The translations under genes and the position numbers were made by a program. Source: Comamonadaceae bacterium (GTDB lineage: Bacteria; Pseudomonadota; Gammaproteobacteria; Burkholderiales; Burkholderiaceae_C). Taken from it: a DNA stretch of 11,707 bases. This document shows, in pieces, positions 1-7,799 of this stretch. Location of the stretch: assembly GCA_947461325.1 (NCBI GenBank), contig CANHLD010000042.1, positions 1-11,707 on the forward strand, given 5' to 3'. The notes under the pieces are model-generated. The model did not search any database. It was not told the origin of the DNA and saw nothing but the letters and a program-made list of their open reading frames with translations. Positions within the stretch are counted from its first letter, which is position 1. Each line of letters starts with the position of its first letter.

Positions 1-2462
1 AACTCGACGCCATGGTCAGCAATGGCGGCTTGTTGCAAGCCGATGGCGGGCGCGTCATTTTGACAGCAGGTGCGCGCGACAGTGTGCTAGCCAGCGCGGT
101 AAACCATACCGGTGTAGCGCGGGCACGTACTGTGCAAATGCGGGAGGGAAGCATTGTGTTGCTGGCGGGCATGCGGGCCGGTCAAGCGAATGTTGCTGGC
201 ACACTTGACGCCTCAGCCCCAGACACAGGACGCGGTGGTTTTATTGATACCAGCGGCGCTCGTGTGCAAATTGATGCTTCATTGCAACTCAGCACCCGTG
301 CCAATGACGGGCTTGCCGGTGAGTGGTTGATTGACCCGACAGATTTCACAGTGGGACGTGGCAATGTCGAGCAAAGCAGCAGCGGCATGTCTGGCACTGT
401 GCTTTCTCAATTGCTGGCCAACAGCAACATCACGATTGAAACCAGCAACAACAGCTTTGAGCAGAACGGCGATATTTTCATCAATGCCGCAGTCAGTTGG
501 AGTTCGCCCTACAAGCTCACTTTGAAAGCCCATCGGGATATTTATATCAACGATGTCATCACCTCCAGCCATAGCAACGGCCAGTTGCATTTGGCCTTCG
601 GTCAAGCAAGTGCCGATGGCGTCATCAATGGCCGCCAATCAAAGTACTGGGTGAATGCCCCCGTGAATCTGAAGAAAGGCCTGAATTTTTTCACGCAATC
701 TGGAGCATCCTCGACAGTCAAGTCGTATTACGTCATCACCGAACTGGGCAATCAGGGAAGCAAAACAGGCACAGATTTGCAAGGCCTAGATTACGGTGTG
801 AGCCCGCAGTATGACTACAAGGTGCAAAGCCTTAACTATGTGCTGGGTGCAGATATTGATGCCGCGGCAACGGCCAAGTGGAGCAATGGACAGGGATTCA
901 AAACATTGTTCGTGACCAACTTGACCACAGACGCGATCAGCTACCAAGGAACATTCGATGGATTGGGTCACGTCATCACAGGACTGACCATCAAGAAACC
1001 CTCCATCGGCGTGCAGAGTCTTTTTTCAGTGCTCGGTAAAAACGGCGTGATTCAAAACCTGGGAATGAAAAACGTCAACTATGTCACCAACAACACGGGC
1101 GGGATCGTCTTCAGAAATTTCGGTGAGATACGCAACAGTTTTGTGGATGGAGGCAGCATCATTGCAGGTGACAACTTTGCAAATTTGTCTAACTTCATGG
1201 GCGGCTTGGTGGGCAATAACCAGGGACAAATAATTGACAGTTATGCCAATGTGACTGTGGGCATGCCGGACAACTTGGGCAGTTACCAAGCCAGCAGCAA
1301 TTCCAATTACAAAGTAGGTGGTTTGGTGGGTGTCAATGTGGGCACCATCATCAACAGTTACGCGTCAGGCAAGGTGTATGCCTCTGACAGAAAATTCACA
1401 AACCCAAACGGTTTGATGCAGCCATTGTTTTATGTCGGCGGCTTGGTGGGGCAGCACATCAAAGATCCGGGTAGCACTGCAGAGTCCAAGATCACTCGCA
1501 GTTTTTGGAACACACAGGCCTATGCCGCCGGTGAAACGCCTGCCAGCGCAATGATCAAGGCAGTCAAGGGTGTCGGGCAGTCGGACAGTGCAATTGAAAG
1601 CAGCATACAAGTCACCGGTTTGAGTGCGCAGCAAATGAGAACGGCCTCCAATTTCAGCAATTGGAATAACACCCAAATCTGGTTGGTTTATGACGGACAA
1701 GCGCAGCCTTTATTGCGAGCGTTCATGACGCCCTTGTATTTGAAGTCCAGCGCCAGCGGCAGCAAAACGTATGACGGCTCGGTGAATTTCAACACCGGCA
1801 ATGTCCAAGATCCAGGCAACCTGACGAAGTTGTTTGCAGGCAAATTGAGCTTGGTATTGAATGACCCGAATGCGGGATACCGTCAGGCGGTTGCCAGTGG
1901 CTATTACTCGGACCAGTGGGGCTACCAAATTGTCTATGACTTCGATGTCAACAAGGTGCTGGTAGAAAAAGCCACCCTGATATTCACGGCCGACAAAGCG
2001 AGTTTCAATATCGGACAACAAATCAACGCGCTGAGTGGTCAATTCAGCGGCTTGGTGGGTAACGAAGATCTCAGCAAGGCAACGACTGGCGTGCTGAACT
2101 GGCAAGCACCGCAAGACGAGATGCTCAAGCCGGGGCAATTTGCAATTCAGGCCAGCGGACTGAGTTCAACCAACTACAAATTGGTGCAAGACCCGACGAA
2201 TCAAACCGCATTGACAATTCGCGCGTTTGAAACCCCTTCTTTGATCACTGCGGCCACCGCACTGCACCTGCAACCCCTGACTTATTTGCAGCCATTGCCC
2301 ATAAAAACAGACGACAACAAGGGCAAAGACGCCGTGGCTTCTGCAGCCGTCACGGCCAAAGACAGTGCAGGGTTCGGCGGCATTTATGAATTTTGTTTAC
2401 CCAAGCCGCCATCTATGTTGAGTTTGGTCAGCGCCACCTGTGTGCGCGGCAAGCACCCTTGA
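1..2462 (+). CDS. Two-partner secretion exoprotein (TpsA, HMW/FHA-like adhesin), 3' part
   Basis: This is the C-terminal part of a large secreted surface protein, probably an adhesin exported by the transporter gene just downstream. The frame is open to base 3, so the ATG at 12 is internal; the signal peptide and TPS secretion domain lie off the window. The first about 120 residues have the repetitive beta-helix style of filamentous haemagglutinins: a GG-V-LTA turn, a GGFIDTSG-like turn near base 235, and WLIDP at 324-338. Glycine-rich GLUG repeats (GGLVG...I..SYA) start near bases 1200, 1317 and 1437, with a degenerate copy near 1096. A YDG-type segment follows (KTYDG at 1764-1778), then an MBG-like module at about 1974-2216. 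The 816 visible residues hold only two cysteines (codons 2394-2396 and 2439-2441), both in the last 22 residues. Class assignment is firm; the ligand is unknown. Confidence 0.9.
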   Translation, partial: LDAMVSNGGLLQADGGRVILTAGARDSVLASAVNHTGVARARTVQMREGSIVLLAGMRAGQANVAGTLDASAPDTGRGGFIDTSGARVQIDASLQLSTRANDGLAGEWLIDPTDFTVGRGNVEQSSSGMSGTVLSQLLANSNITIETSNNSFEQNGDIFINAAVSWSSPYKLTLKAHRDIYINDVITSSHSNGQLHLAFGQASADGVINGRQSKYWVNAPVNLKKGLNFFTQSGASSTVKSYYVITELGNQGSKTGTDLQGLDYGVSPQYDYKVQSLNYVLGADIDAAATAKWSNGQGFKTLFVTNLTTDAISYQGTFDGLGHVITGLTIKKPSIGVQSLFSVLGKNGVIQNLGMKNVNYVTNNTGGIVFRNFGEIRNSFVDGGSIIAGDNFANLSNFMGGLVGNNQGQIIDSYANVTVGMPDNLGSYQASSNSNYKVGGLVGVNVGTIINSYASGKVYASDRKFTNPNGLMQPLFYVGGLVGQHIKDPGSTAESKITRSFWNTQAYAAGETPASAMIKAVKGVGQSDSAIESSIQVTGLSAQQMRTASNFSNWNNTQIWLVYDGQAQPLLRAFMTPLYLKSSASGSKTYDGSVNFNTGNVQDPGNLTKLFAGKLSLVLNDPNAGYRQAVASGYYSDQWGYQIVYDFDVNKVLVEKATLIFTADKASFNIGQQINALSGQFSGLVGNEDLSKATTGVLNWQAPQDEMLKPGQFAIQASGLSSTNYKLVQDPTNQTALTIRAFETPSLITAATALHLQPLTYLQPLPIKTDDNKGKDAVASAAVTAKDSAGFGGIYEFCLPKPPSMLSLVSATCVRGKHP

Positions 2463-2497
2463 CATTCAGCGGCAGAACCCATTCGATGGAATCATTC

Positions 2498-4270
2498 ATG
2501 AAAAACGGTATCTACACACGGCCAGAGTCCAAGCATTGGCGCGGCCTGGAATTGAAAGGCATTGGCTGCGTCGCATTGTGCATCGCGGCGGCAAGTACTT
2601 GCGCACAAACCAAACCGGGCGCAGGCGATTTACTCAACAACATCGTCCCTTCTCGCCAAAACGGCTTCGAACCCCATCAACGCAAAACAGACAAGCTGTT
2701 GATTCAGAAAAACGCCGAGCAATCCCTTGATGAAACCCCAGATGAAGAACCCGCCATTTTGGCAATGGCGTTTGATGTGCAAGGCTTGGATTTGCAGGGC
2801 CATACGGTTTTCACCACGCAGGAATTGCTTGCATTGCTGCCCGGCGCATTTCCCGGTGTTTACACGTTGCAACAATTGGAAGCGAAGCTGGCGTTGCTCG
2901 CAGAACATTACCGGCAGGCCGGATACCCGCTGGCACAAGTTCGTATTCCCGAACAGGTTCTGCAAAACGGCGTGGTCAGTGTGCGCATCACGGAACCGGT
3001 ATGGGGAGAGGTTTTGTTGAAAAACGAAAGCCTGATCAGCAACTCGGTATTGATGCAAACCGCCGGGGGTGTCAGACCTGCGAGCCTGGTGAGACAAGCT
3101 GATTTAGAGAGAACCCTTTTGCTGTTGGCTGATATTCCCGGCGTACAAGTCAACAGCGAATTGCAATCTGGTGCGCTCCCCGGTACGACCGATTTATTGA
3201 TCAGCGCACAGCAGTCTCAGACGGTGGTGGGAGCGACCACGGTGGATAACTTTGGCAGCAAGTACACCGGCCGCCGACGCGCGACAGCCACGCTCATCTG
3301 GAACAGTCCGCTTCGTATCGGCGATGCATTCACGCTGAATGTTTTGAGCAGTGGTGCATTGCTGAATTACCAGCGCATGGCTTATGAATGGCCAATGGGC
3401 AACCCCGGTATGCAACTCGGTGTGTCCGCCGCGCAGATGAATTACCGCTTAGGTGAAGGTGCCGAATCATTGCAAGCACACGGTTCCTTGTGGCAACACG
3501 CACTATGGTGGGACTACCCCTGGGTGCGTCAAGCTAACCGGCAAATCAAAACCAGGGTGCAATATGAACACATACAGCCCGCTGATCACCAAGACGCCAG
3601 CAGCATCAAAATCGACCGTGCTATTGGGCTACTCAGCGTGTCAACCAACCAGGAAAATGCAGACACTTTCATGGCCGGGGGCTTGAATCAATTGAGTTTG
3701 GAAATGGCGCTTGGACAAACAGACTTCACGAACCAAGCAGCGGCGGCGAATGACGAGGCGACAGCCCGCACCACGGGTCGATTTACCAAGCTCAACCTTC
3801 GTGCTTACCGCAATCAAGCCATCAACAACCGCTTCAGTCTGTCGCTCAGCATGGACGGCCAGTGGGCACAAAAAAACCTAGATGCCACGCAAAAGTTTTC
3901 GCTCGGCGGTCTGCGCAGTGTGCGAGCCTATGAATCAGGCGCATTGTCGGCGGACAACGGCGTATTCAGCAGTGTGGAGTTGCGCATGTTGCTGCCGCAA
4001 CCAAATGACAACTGGAATATCCAAGGCCAATGGTATGCCTCGGTGTTTTGGGACAAAGCGGTGGCACAAGTGAATAAGAACCCGTGGACTGACAAATCCA
4101 ACGCGGCTTATTTGCGCGGCACTGGCTTGGCCATGTACTGGCAAGGGCCGAATGAATGGCGGGCTACCGTCAGCGTCGGTAAATCTTTGGGAATGGTGTC
4201 TCCTTTGCTAAACAGTGGGGACGCCATACACAAAACCGTATGGCTTGAATTGGCCAAAGGCTGGCGCTGA
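2498..4270 (+). CDS. Two-partner secretion outer-membrane transporter (TpsB; ShlB/FhaC/HecB family)
   Basis: This is a beta-barrel pore that exports the partner exoprotein across the outer membrane. From the ATG at 2498 the product is 590 residues, normal for the family. Residues 1-36 look like a signal peptide with a long basic N-region (likely cleavage after STCA). A linker follows, then two POTRA domains at about 91-166 and 167-238. A 16-stranded barrel is expected from about 240 to the end. The family's conserved L6-loop tetrad (consensus VRGY/F) is VRAY at 475-478, followed by an acidic-glycine turn and SSVELR. The chain ends in WR, not in a terminal aromatic residue. The ATG at 2486 is an alternative start adding four residues. 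The frame is open further upstream to 2393, but that stretch overlaps tpsA and shows no signal sequence. The gene starts 35 bases after tpsA, so co-transcription is likely. Confidence 0.94.
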   Translation: MKNGIYTRPESKHWRGLELKGIGCVALCIAAASTCAQTKPGAGDLLNNIVPSRQNGFEPHQRKTDKLLIQKNAEQSLDETPDEEPAILAMAFDVQGLDLQGHTVFTTQELLALLPGAFPGVYTLQQLEAKLALLAEHYRQAGYPLAQVRIPEQVLQNGVVSVRITEPVWGEVLLKNESLISNSVLMQTAGGVRPASLVRQADLERTLLLLADIPGVQVNSELQSGALPGTTDLLISAQQSQTVVGATTVDNFGSKYTGRRRATATLIWNSPLRIGDAFTLNVLSSGALLNYQRMAYEWPMGNPGMQLGVSAAQMNYRLGEGAESLQAHGSLWQHALWWDYPWVRQANRQIKTRVQYEHIQPADHQDASSIKIDRAIGLLSVSTNQENADTFMAGGLNQLSLEMALGQTDFTNQAAAANDEATARTTGRFTKLNLRAYRNQAINNRFSLSLSMDGQWAQKNLDATQKFSLGGLRSVRAYESGALSADNGVFSSVELRMLLPQPNDNWNIQGQWYASVFWDKAVAQVNKNPWTDKSNAAYLRGTGLAMYWQGPNEWRATVSVGKSLGMVSPLLNSGDAIHKTVWLELAKGWR

Positions 4271-4342
4271 ACTTCGGGTGGTCACTGTCATCTTTGTCGG
4301 GGCGCAGCCCTACACTGTGGCATTTTCATCAGCGGGGCAGGT

Positions 4343-5062
4343 ATGTCAGATTTATTGACACATTCACAGGTTCAGCAGTCGATGCAGGTGCTGCTGGCTG
4401 AGCCACCCAATGTGTGGCGGATCCAAGACCAAGGCCTGTGCGCAGACTGGGCATTCAAAGACTTTCAGCATGCATTTGCATTCATGACAGCGGTTGCGCA
4501 AACCGCTGAGCACATGAACCATCATCCTGAATGGTCCAACGTTTACAACCGTGTTTCGGTTCGACTTACCACCCATGATGCGGGAGGCTTGACCGCCCGG
4601 GATTTCGCTTTGGCTCAAGCCATGACAACCCTCAGCCGTCAACTTGACCGAACCATGGCGCCTGTTTCCAGTCAAACCGAGCAGCAGTTGCCGCCGGGTC
4701 TGCAGTCGTGGGTGGACGCTTTCAATCAAGCAGATTTGGTTGCCATGACCGCTTGCTATGCCGAAGACGCAGTGTTGTGGGGCACACGCGCTCAAGCATG
4801 GACAAGCGGTCAATCGGGTATTCACGGGTATTTTCAGGCCGTGTTTGAATCCGGCAGACAGGTGCAAGTGCGCGTGTTGTCGCAGCAACTCAGTGTGTTT
4901 CCCGGCATGCAAATCAGTACCGGTATTTACCAATTCGCTTCGGTGGAAAACGGGCAGCCTGCGATTGCGCGGGCCAGATTCACATTTGTCTGGCGGGCAT
5001 CGGCACAGCCACTGGCATTGATTGCGCACCACTCATCGCTCATGCCCGAGCAAGCGCCCTGA
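4343..5062 (+). CDS. Pterin-4a-carbinolamine dehydratase fused to a SnoaL/DUF4440-like domain
   Basis: Residues 1 to about 100 are a pterin-4a-carbinolamine dehydratase (PCD/DCoH, PhhB-type). This enzyme dehydrates 4a-hydroxytetrahydropterin to regenerate the cofactor of aromatic amino acid hydroxylases. The family motif is intact with the right spacing: E56, H60-H61-P62, Y68, H78 and D87, within HHPEWSNVYN and THDAGGLTARD. A linker (about 101-117) leads to a second domain at about 118-236 that resembles the NTF2-fold SnoaL/DUF4440/CaMKII-association group. It shows a W..AFN..D helix, CYAEDAVLWGT, and the closing strand RFTFVWR followed by HHSS at 229-232. Typical bacterial PCDs have about 95-120 residues, so the 239-residue length reflects a true in-frame fusion. 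The start has a G-rich ribosome-binding site (4334-4337). No phenylalanine hydroxylase gene is nearby, so the substrate of the second domain is unknown. Confidence 0.92.
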   Translation: MSDLLTHSQVQQSMQVLLAEPPNVWRIQDQGLCADWAFKDFQHAFAFMTAVAQTAEHMNHHPEWSNVYNRVSVRLTTHDAGGLTARDFALAQAMTTLSRQLDRTMAPVSSQTEQQLPPGLQSWVDAFNQADLVAMTACYAEDAVLWGTRAQAWTSGQSGIHGYFQAVFESGRQVQVRVLSQQLSVFPGMQISTGIYQFASVENGQPAIARARFTFVWRASAQPLALIAHHSSLMPEQAP

Positions 5063-5081
5063 TGTCAAAAGTTGAGTGGGT

Positions 5082-5315
5082 ATGAACACGCTGTTACAAA
5101 TACGTGTCAAGCCAGGCGCGCGGGTCAGCCGTTTGTTTCAAACCGAAGACGGGCAATGGCAGGCACAACTCAAGTCGCCGCCCGTCGATGGCAAAGCCAA
5201 TGAAGAATTGATCGCGCTAGTCGCCCGGCAGATGGGCTGTCGCCGGGCCAATGTGAGCATCAAAAGTGGCACCACTTCACGCATGAAGCTGGTACAAATT
5301 GTCAGTGCCGATTGA
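5082..5315 (+). CDS. yggU: YggU/DUF167 (UPF0235) family protein
   Basis: This small protein of 77 residues matches the DUF167/YggU family. It has the N-terminal strand IRVKPGA, the core PPVDGKANEELI, and the C-terminal SGTTSRMKLVQI, which together are the family signature. Family members are small alpha/beta proteins of unknown biochemical function, so none is assigned. The gene follows the dehydratase fusion by 19 bases on the same strand and may be co-transcribed with it. A GTG at 5076 would add two residues. I prefer the ATG at 5082 because the G-rich run just before it is the only Shine-Dalgarno-like sequence, although the spacing is tight. Confidence 0.92.
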   Translation: MNTLLQIRVKPGARVSRLFQTEDGQWQAQLKSPPVDGKANEELIALVARQMGCRRANVSIKSGTTSRMKLVQIVSAD

Positions 5316-5340
5316 ACCCAACGCGTTTAACAAATACTGT

Positions 5341-5856
5341 TCAGCGTTGATCCCATAGCTCGATCAAGCGCTTGATGGCATGTGTGTGAGTGGCTTGTCT
5401 GACGGCGGCACGATCACCTTCGAAATGACAGGTTTCGGCTTTCACCCAAGCGGTTTCCGCGCCCAAGGTGGGGCCTGCATCGCTGGGCAAAGCCCAGGCA
5501 AAACACACGGTGCCCACCGGTTTGGCACGGCTGCCGCCACTGGGTCCTGCGATGCCGGTGACGGCCAGCGCAACTTGCGCTTTGCTGTGATTGAGCGCGC
5601 CTAAGACCATGGCTTGCGCCACTTCTTCACTCACCGCGCCATGCTTGTCAATCAACGCGGTGGGCACGCCCAGCATGTCATGCTTGGCGTCATTGCTGTA
5701 GCTGACAAAGCCGCATTCAAACCATTGGCTGGAACCGGCCAGCGCCGTGCAACCGGCGCTGATCATGCCGCCGGTACAACTCTCGGCGGTGGCCAGCATC
5801 CAGCCGCGTTGCAGCAAAACTTCGGACAGACGTTGGGTGAGTTCAGTCAAATTCAT
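5341..5856 (-). CDS. pncC: Nicotinamide-nucleotide amidase (CinA C-terminal domain protein)
   Basis: This 171-residue protein is a stand-alone CinA C-terminal domain. Enzymes of this type (PncC) deamidate nicotinamide mononucleotide to nicotinate mononucleotide, salvaging the NMN released by NAD-dependent DNA ligase. The signatures are ATAESCTGG (residues 22-30), GFVSYSNDAKHDMLGV (49-64) and VTGIAGPSGG (99-108) followed by KPVGTV. The N-terminal MoCF-like domain of full-length CinA is absent, as is usual for this subgroup. The ATG at 5856 overlaps the pgpA stop codon in an ATGA arrangement, which suggests translational coupling. An in-frame ATG five codons upstream lies inside pgpA and is less likely. 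This is the last gene of the minus-strand run and converges on yggU. Confidence 0.95.
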   Translation of the reverse strand: MNLTELTQRLSEVLLQRGWMLATAESCTGGMISAGCTALAGSSQWFECGFVSYSNDAKHDMLGVPTALIDKHGAVSEEVAQAMVLGALNHSKAQVALAVTGIAGPSGGSRAKPVGTVCFAWALPSDAGPTLGAETAWVKAETCHFEGDRAAVRQATHTHAIKRLIELWDQR

Positions 5857-6362
5857 CGGGTCGCCTGCCATAAGGAAATAAAAAACAGCGTGCAAAACGC
5901 CGCGACGATATCGTCGAACATGATGCCAAAACCGCCGCGCCAACCCAGACCGTGGAAATGCCGGTCGGCCCAGCCTACCGGTCCGGGCTTGAGGGCATCG
6001 AACAATCGAAAAAGGATGAAGGCCACCAACTGCCCGACCAAGCCAACGGGCATCCACAGCCACAAAATCAACCAAAAAGCGACGATCTCGTCCCACACAA
6101 TCGCACTCGGGTCTTGCACTTGCATGTGCTCTGCCGTGACAGTGCAAGCCCACCAACCGACCGGAAGCGACACCGCAATCAACCAACCCAACTCAGCGGT
6201 GGTTAAAAACAAACTCAACAAGGCATAAGCCGCCCAAGCCCACAAGGTGCCTACCGTACCCGGTGCTTTGGGGCTGAGTCCCGCGCCCAAACCCATGGCA
6301 AGTACATGGGCCGGGTGTGACCACATGAAGCGTGCTGCATTGACTTGGTTACCAAAAGACAT
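5853..6362 (-). CDS. pgpA: Phosphatidylglycerophosphatase A
   Basis: PgpA is an inner-membrane phosphatase that converts phosphatidylglycerol phosphate to phosphatidylglycerol, the last step of phosphatidylglycerol synthesis. The 169-residue product is of normal length. It carries the family blocks in order: GAGLSPKAPGTVGTL (26-40), DPSAIVWDEIV (84-94), FRLFDALKPGP (118-128) and GGFGIMFDDIVAA (143-155). The acidic residues in the second and fourth blocks are the expected metal and catalytic positions. Hydrophobic stretches at about 41-72, 93-121 and 150-165 fit membrane segments. The gene starts 13 bases after thiL ends and overlaps pncC by four bases, so all three are probably expressed from one message. 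Confidence 0.95.
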   Translation of the reverse strand: MSFGNQVNAARFMWSHPAHVLAMGLGAGLSPKAPGTVGTLWAWAAYALLSLFLTTAELGWLIAVSLPVGWWACTVTAEHMQVQDPSAIVWDEIVAFWLILWLWMPVGLVGQLVAFILFRLFDALKPGPVGWADRHFHGLGWRGGFGIMFDDIVAAFCTLFFISLWQATR

Positions 6363-6375
6363 GGGTGTTCAAACC

Positions 6376-7338
6376 TTAGGAAAAATGATCGAATGACGCA
6401 AACCGGCGCGACATGGGCACGCCATGCGCATCCAACACTTGCAAACCGCTGCCGCTGGTGATGCGTCCGATGCAAGTGATGCTGACATCACAATCATTCG
6501 CAGCCTCTTGCACAGCGTCTGCCTGATCGGGCGGCGCGGTGAACAGCAACTCGTAGTCATCGCCGCCAGCCAGTGCCATGTCTAAGCGACGCGCAAACGG
6601 CAAAGCTTGCAGGGCCGCACTGATGGCCGCGCTGTCTTGTATCCAATCGGTGGTCAACACGGCGCCAACTTGAGAAGCTTTCAAAATGTGCCCCAGGTCG
6701 CCTGCGAGCCCATCGCTCACATCGATGCAGGCATTGGCGATGCCTCTCAAGGACATGCCTAAAGCAACGCGGGGCTCGGGTTGTTCCATGCGCTGTCTGG
6801 CGGACTCAAAGTCTGCAGCAGACACGGACAAGTTGCCACGAAATACCTCGAGCGCCAGGCGGGCGTCGCCCACGCTGCCACTGATGTAAATGTCGTCGCC
6901 TGCTTGCGCGGCGTTGCGCAGCAAGGCGTCGCCGGGCGGCACTTCACCGAAAACGGTGATGCCAATCGTCAGCGGCCCTTGGGTGGTGTCGCCGCCAATC
7001 AATTCGCACTGGTGCAGGTCTGCCAGTGCCAGCATGCCTTCGGAAAAACCTTTCAGCCATGCTTCGTCAATACGCGGCAAGGCCAGCGACAAGGTGAACG
7101 CCAAAGGCTTGGCGCCGCTGGCGGCCAAGTCACTCAAATTAACGGCCAAGGCTTTGTGGCCTAAGCGTTGCGGTGAAACAGTGCTTAAAAAATGACGGCC
7201 TTCAACCAGCATGTCGCTGGAGATGGCGAGTTGCATGCCAGTTTGCGGTTGCCACAAAGCGCAATCGTCGCCCACACCAAGCACAGCCCGGCGTGCCGGG
7301 CGGGTGAAGTAGCGGGCGATCAGATCGAATTCACCCAT
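6376..7338 (-). CDS. thiL: Thiamine-monophosphate kinase
   Basis: ThiL phosphorylates thiamine monophosphate with ATP to make thiamine diphosphate, the last step of thiamine cofactor synthesis. The 320-residue protein has the full set of PurM/ThiL-type motifs. These are GVGDDCA (21-27), SSDMLVEGRHF (40-50), NLSDLAASGA (67-76), GGDTTQG (115-121), DVSDGLAGDLGHI (206-218) and GGDDYELLF (258-266). The acidic residues in these blocks bind Mg2+ and the phosphates in the family. The N-terminal GEFDLI is also typical and supports the ATG start. The start codon lies six bases after the apaG stop with no clear Shine-Dalgarno sequence, so translation is probably coupled to apaG. pgpA follows 13 bases downstream. 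Confidence 0.97.
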   Translation of the reverse strand: MGEFDLIARYFTRPARRAVLGVGDDCALWQPQTGMQLAISSDMLVEGRHFLSTVSPQRLGHKALAVNLSDLAASGAKPLAFTLSLALPRIDEAWLKGFSEGMLALADLHQCELIGGDTTQGPLTIGITVFGEVPPGDALLRNAAQAGDDIYISGSVGDARLALEVFRGNLSVSAADFESARQRMEQPEPRVALGMSLRGIANACIDVSDGLAGDLGHILKASQVGAVLTTDWIQDSAAISAALQALPFARRLDMALAGGDDYELLFTAPPDQADAVQEAANDCDVSITCIGRITSGSGLQVLDAHGVPMSRRFASFDHFS

Positions 7339-7344
7339 GTGCTG

Positions 7345-7737
7345 TCAATGCATATGCCGCTTGCTGCCGGTATCGCTCAAGGCATCCAGCACAAACATCG
7401 GGATATCAACATCGAACTTTTCACCATCGACCGCTACGCAAAAATAACTGCCGTGCATGGTGCCGGTGGGCGTGCGCAAGCGGGTGCCACTGGTGTATTC
7501 AAAGCTCTCGCCGGGTTGCAGCAAGGGTTGGTGGCCGACCACGCCCAGACCTTTGACTTTTTCGTGCAGGCCATCGGCATCATTGATGTGCCAGGTCCGC
7601 GAGATGACTTGGGCGCCGATGTCCCCGGTGTTGTGTATGGCCACTGTGTACGCGAACGAGAACAAACCTTCGTCTGGGCTGGATTGGTCGGGCAGGTAAT
7701 GTGGTGTGACTTCCACGGAGAGTCTGTAGGTTGGCAT
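7345..7737 (-). CDS. apaG: ApaG domain protein
   Basis: This 130-residue protein covers the whole ApaG domain, a small immunoglobulin-like beta-sandwich. The diagnostic C-terminal half is present: GVVGHQPLLQPGESFEYTSG from residue 65, then LRTPTGTMHGSYFCV, then GEKFDVDIPMFVL near 105-117. Mutants in enteric bacteria link ApaG to cobalt and magnesium handling and diadenosine tetraphosphate levels, but its biochemical role is not settled. The His-rich tail (RHMH) extends slightly past the conserved domain. It is the first gene of the minus-strand run with thiL, pgpA and pncC, and is divergent from rpe. The 62 bases between the two genes must hold both promoters. Confidence 0.96.
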   Translation of the reverse strand: MPTYRLSVEVTPHYLPDQSSPDEGLFSFAYTVAIHNTGDIGAQVISRTWHINDADGLHEKVKGLGVVGHQPLLQPGESFEYTSGTRLRTPTGTMHGSYFCVAVDGEKFDVDIPMFVLDALSDTGSKRHMH

Positions 7738-7799
7738 GAGGTCGGGGGAATCTGGTCAAATGAATGGCAAGAGCCGATTCTGACACCATAATCACGACC
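7738..7799. promoter_or_regulatory. Divergent promoter region between apaG and rpe
   Basis: These 62 bases separate the divergent apaG and rpe starts, so transcription of both directions should begin in or very near here. On the plus strand CATAAT at 7787-7792 matches five of six bases of a sigma-70 -10 box. Its expected start site (about 7799-7800) falls on the rpe ATG. I see no good -35 element at the matching distance. On the minus strand no convincing promoter pair stands out. Confidence 0.4.

Noticed and set aside
12..14. ATG at base 12 as the real start of the exoprotein
   Set aside because: The frame stays open to the window edge, the residues before it (LDA) continue the repeat style, and there is no signal peptide or TPS domain after it.
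4271..4342. Promoter or terminator in the gap between tpsB and the dehydratase fusion
   Set aside because: TTGTCG (4294) and TACACT (4311) are only 11 bases apart, and no hairpin with a T-run is present; nothing firm can be called.
4364..5032. 222-codon minus-strand frame opposite the dehydratase fusion
   Set aside because: The plus strand has an intact dehydratase motif and a good ribosome-binding site; the antisense translation looks like a shadow, rich in Cys, His and Arg.
5319..5349. Inverted repeat CAACGC/GCGTTG between the convergent yggU and pncC as a terminator
   Set aside because: The loop is about 19 bases, the right arm lies in the end of pncC, and no T-run follows on either strand.
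5857..6186. Long upstream extension of the pncC frame on the minus strand
   Set aside because: It lies wholly inside pgpA in another frame and shows no CinA similarity; the PncC fold begins at the ATG at 5856.
7192..7791. 199-codon plus-strand frame opposite thiL and apaG
   Set aside because: It runs antisense to two conserved genes and its product resembles no known family.
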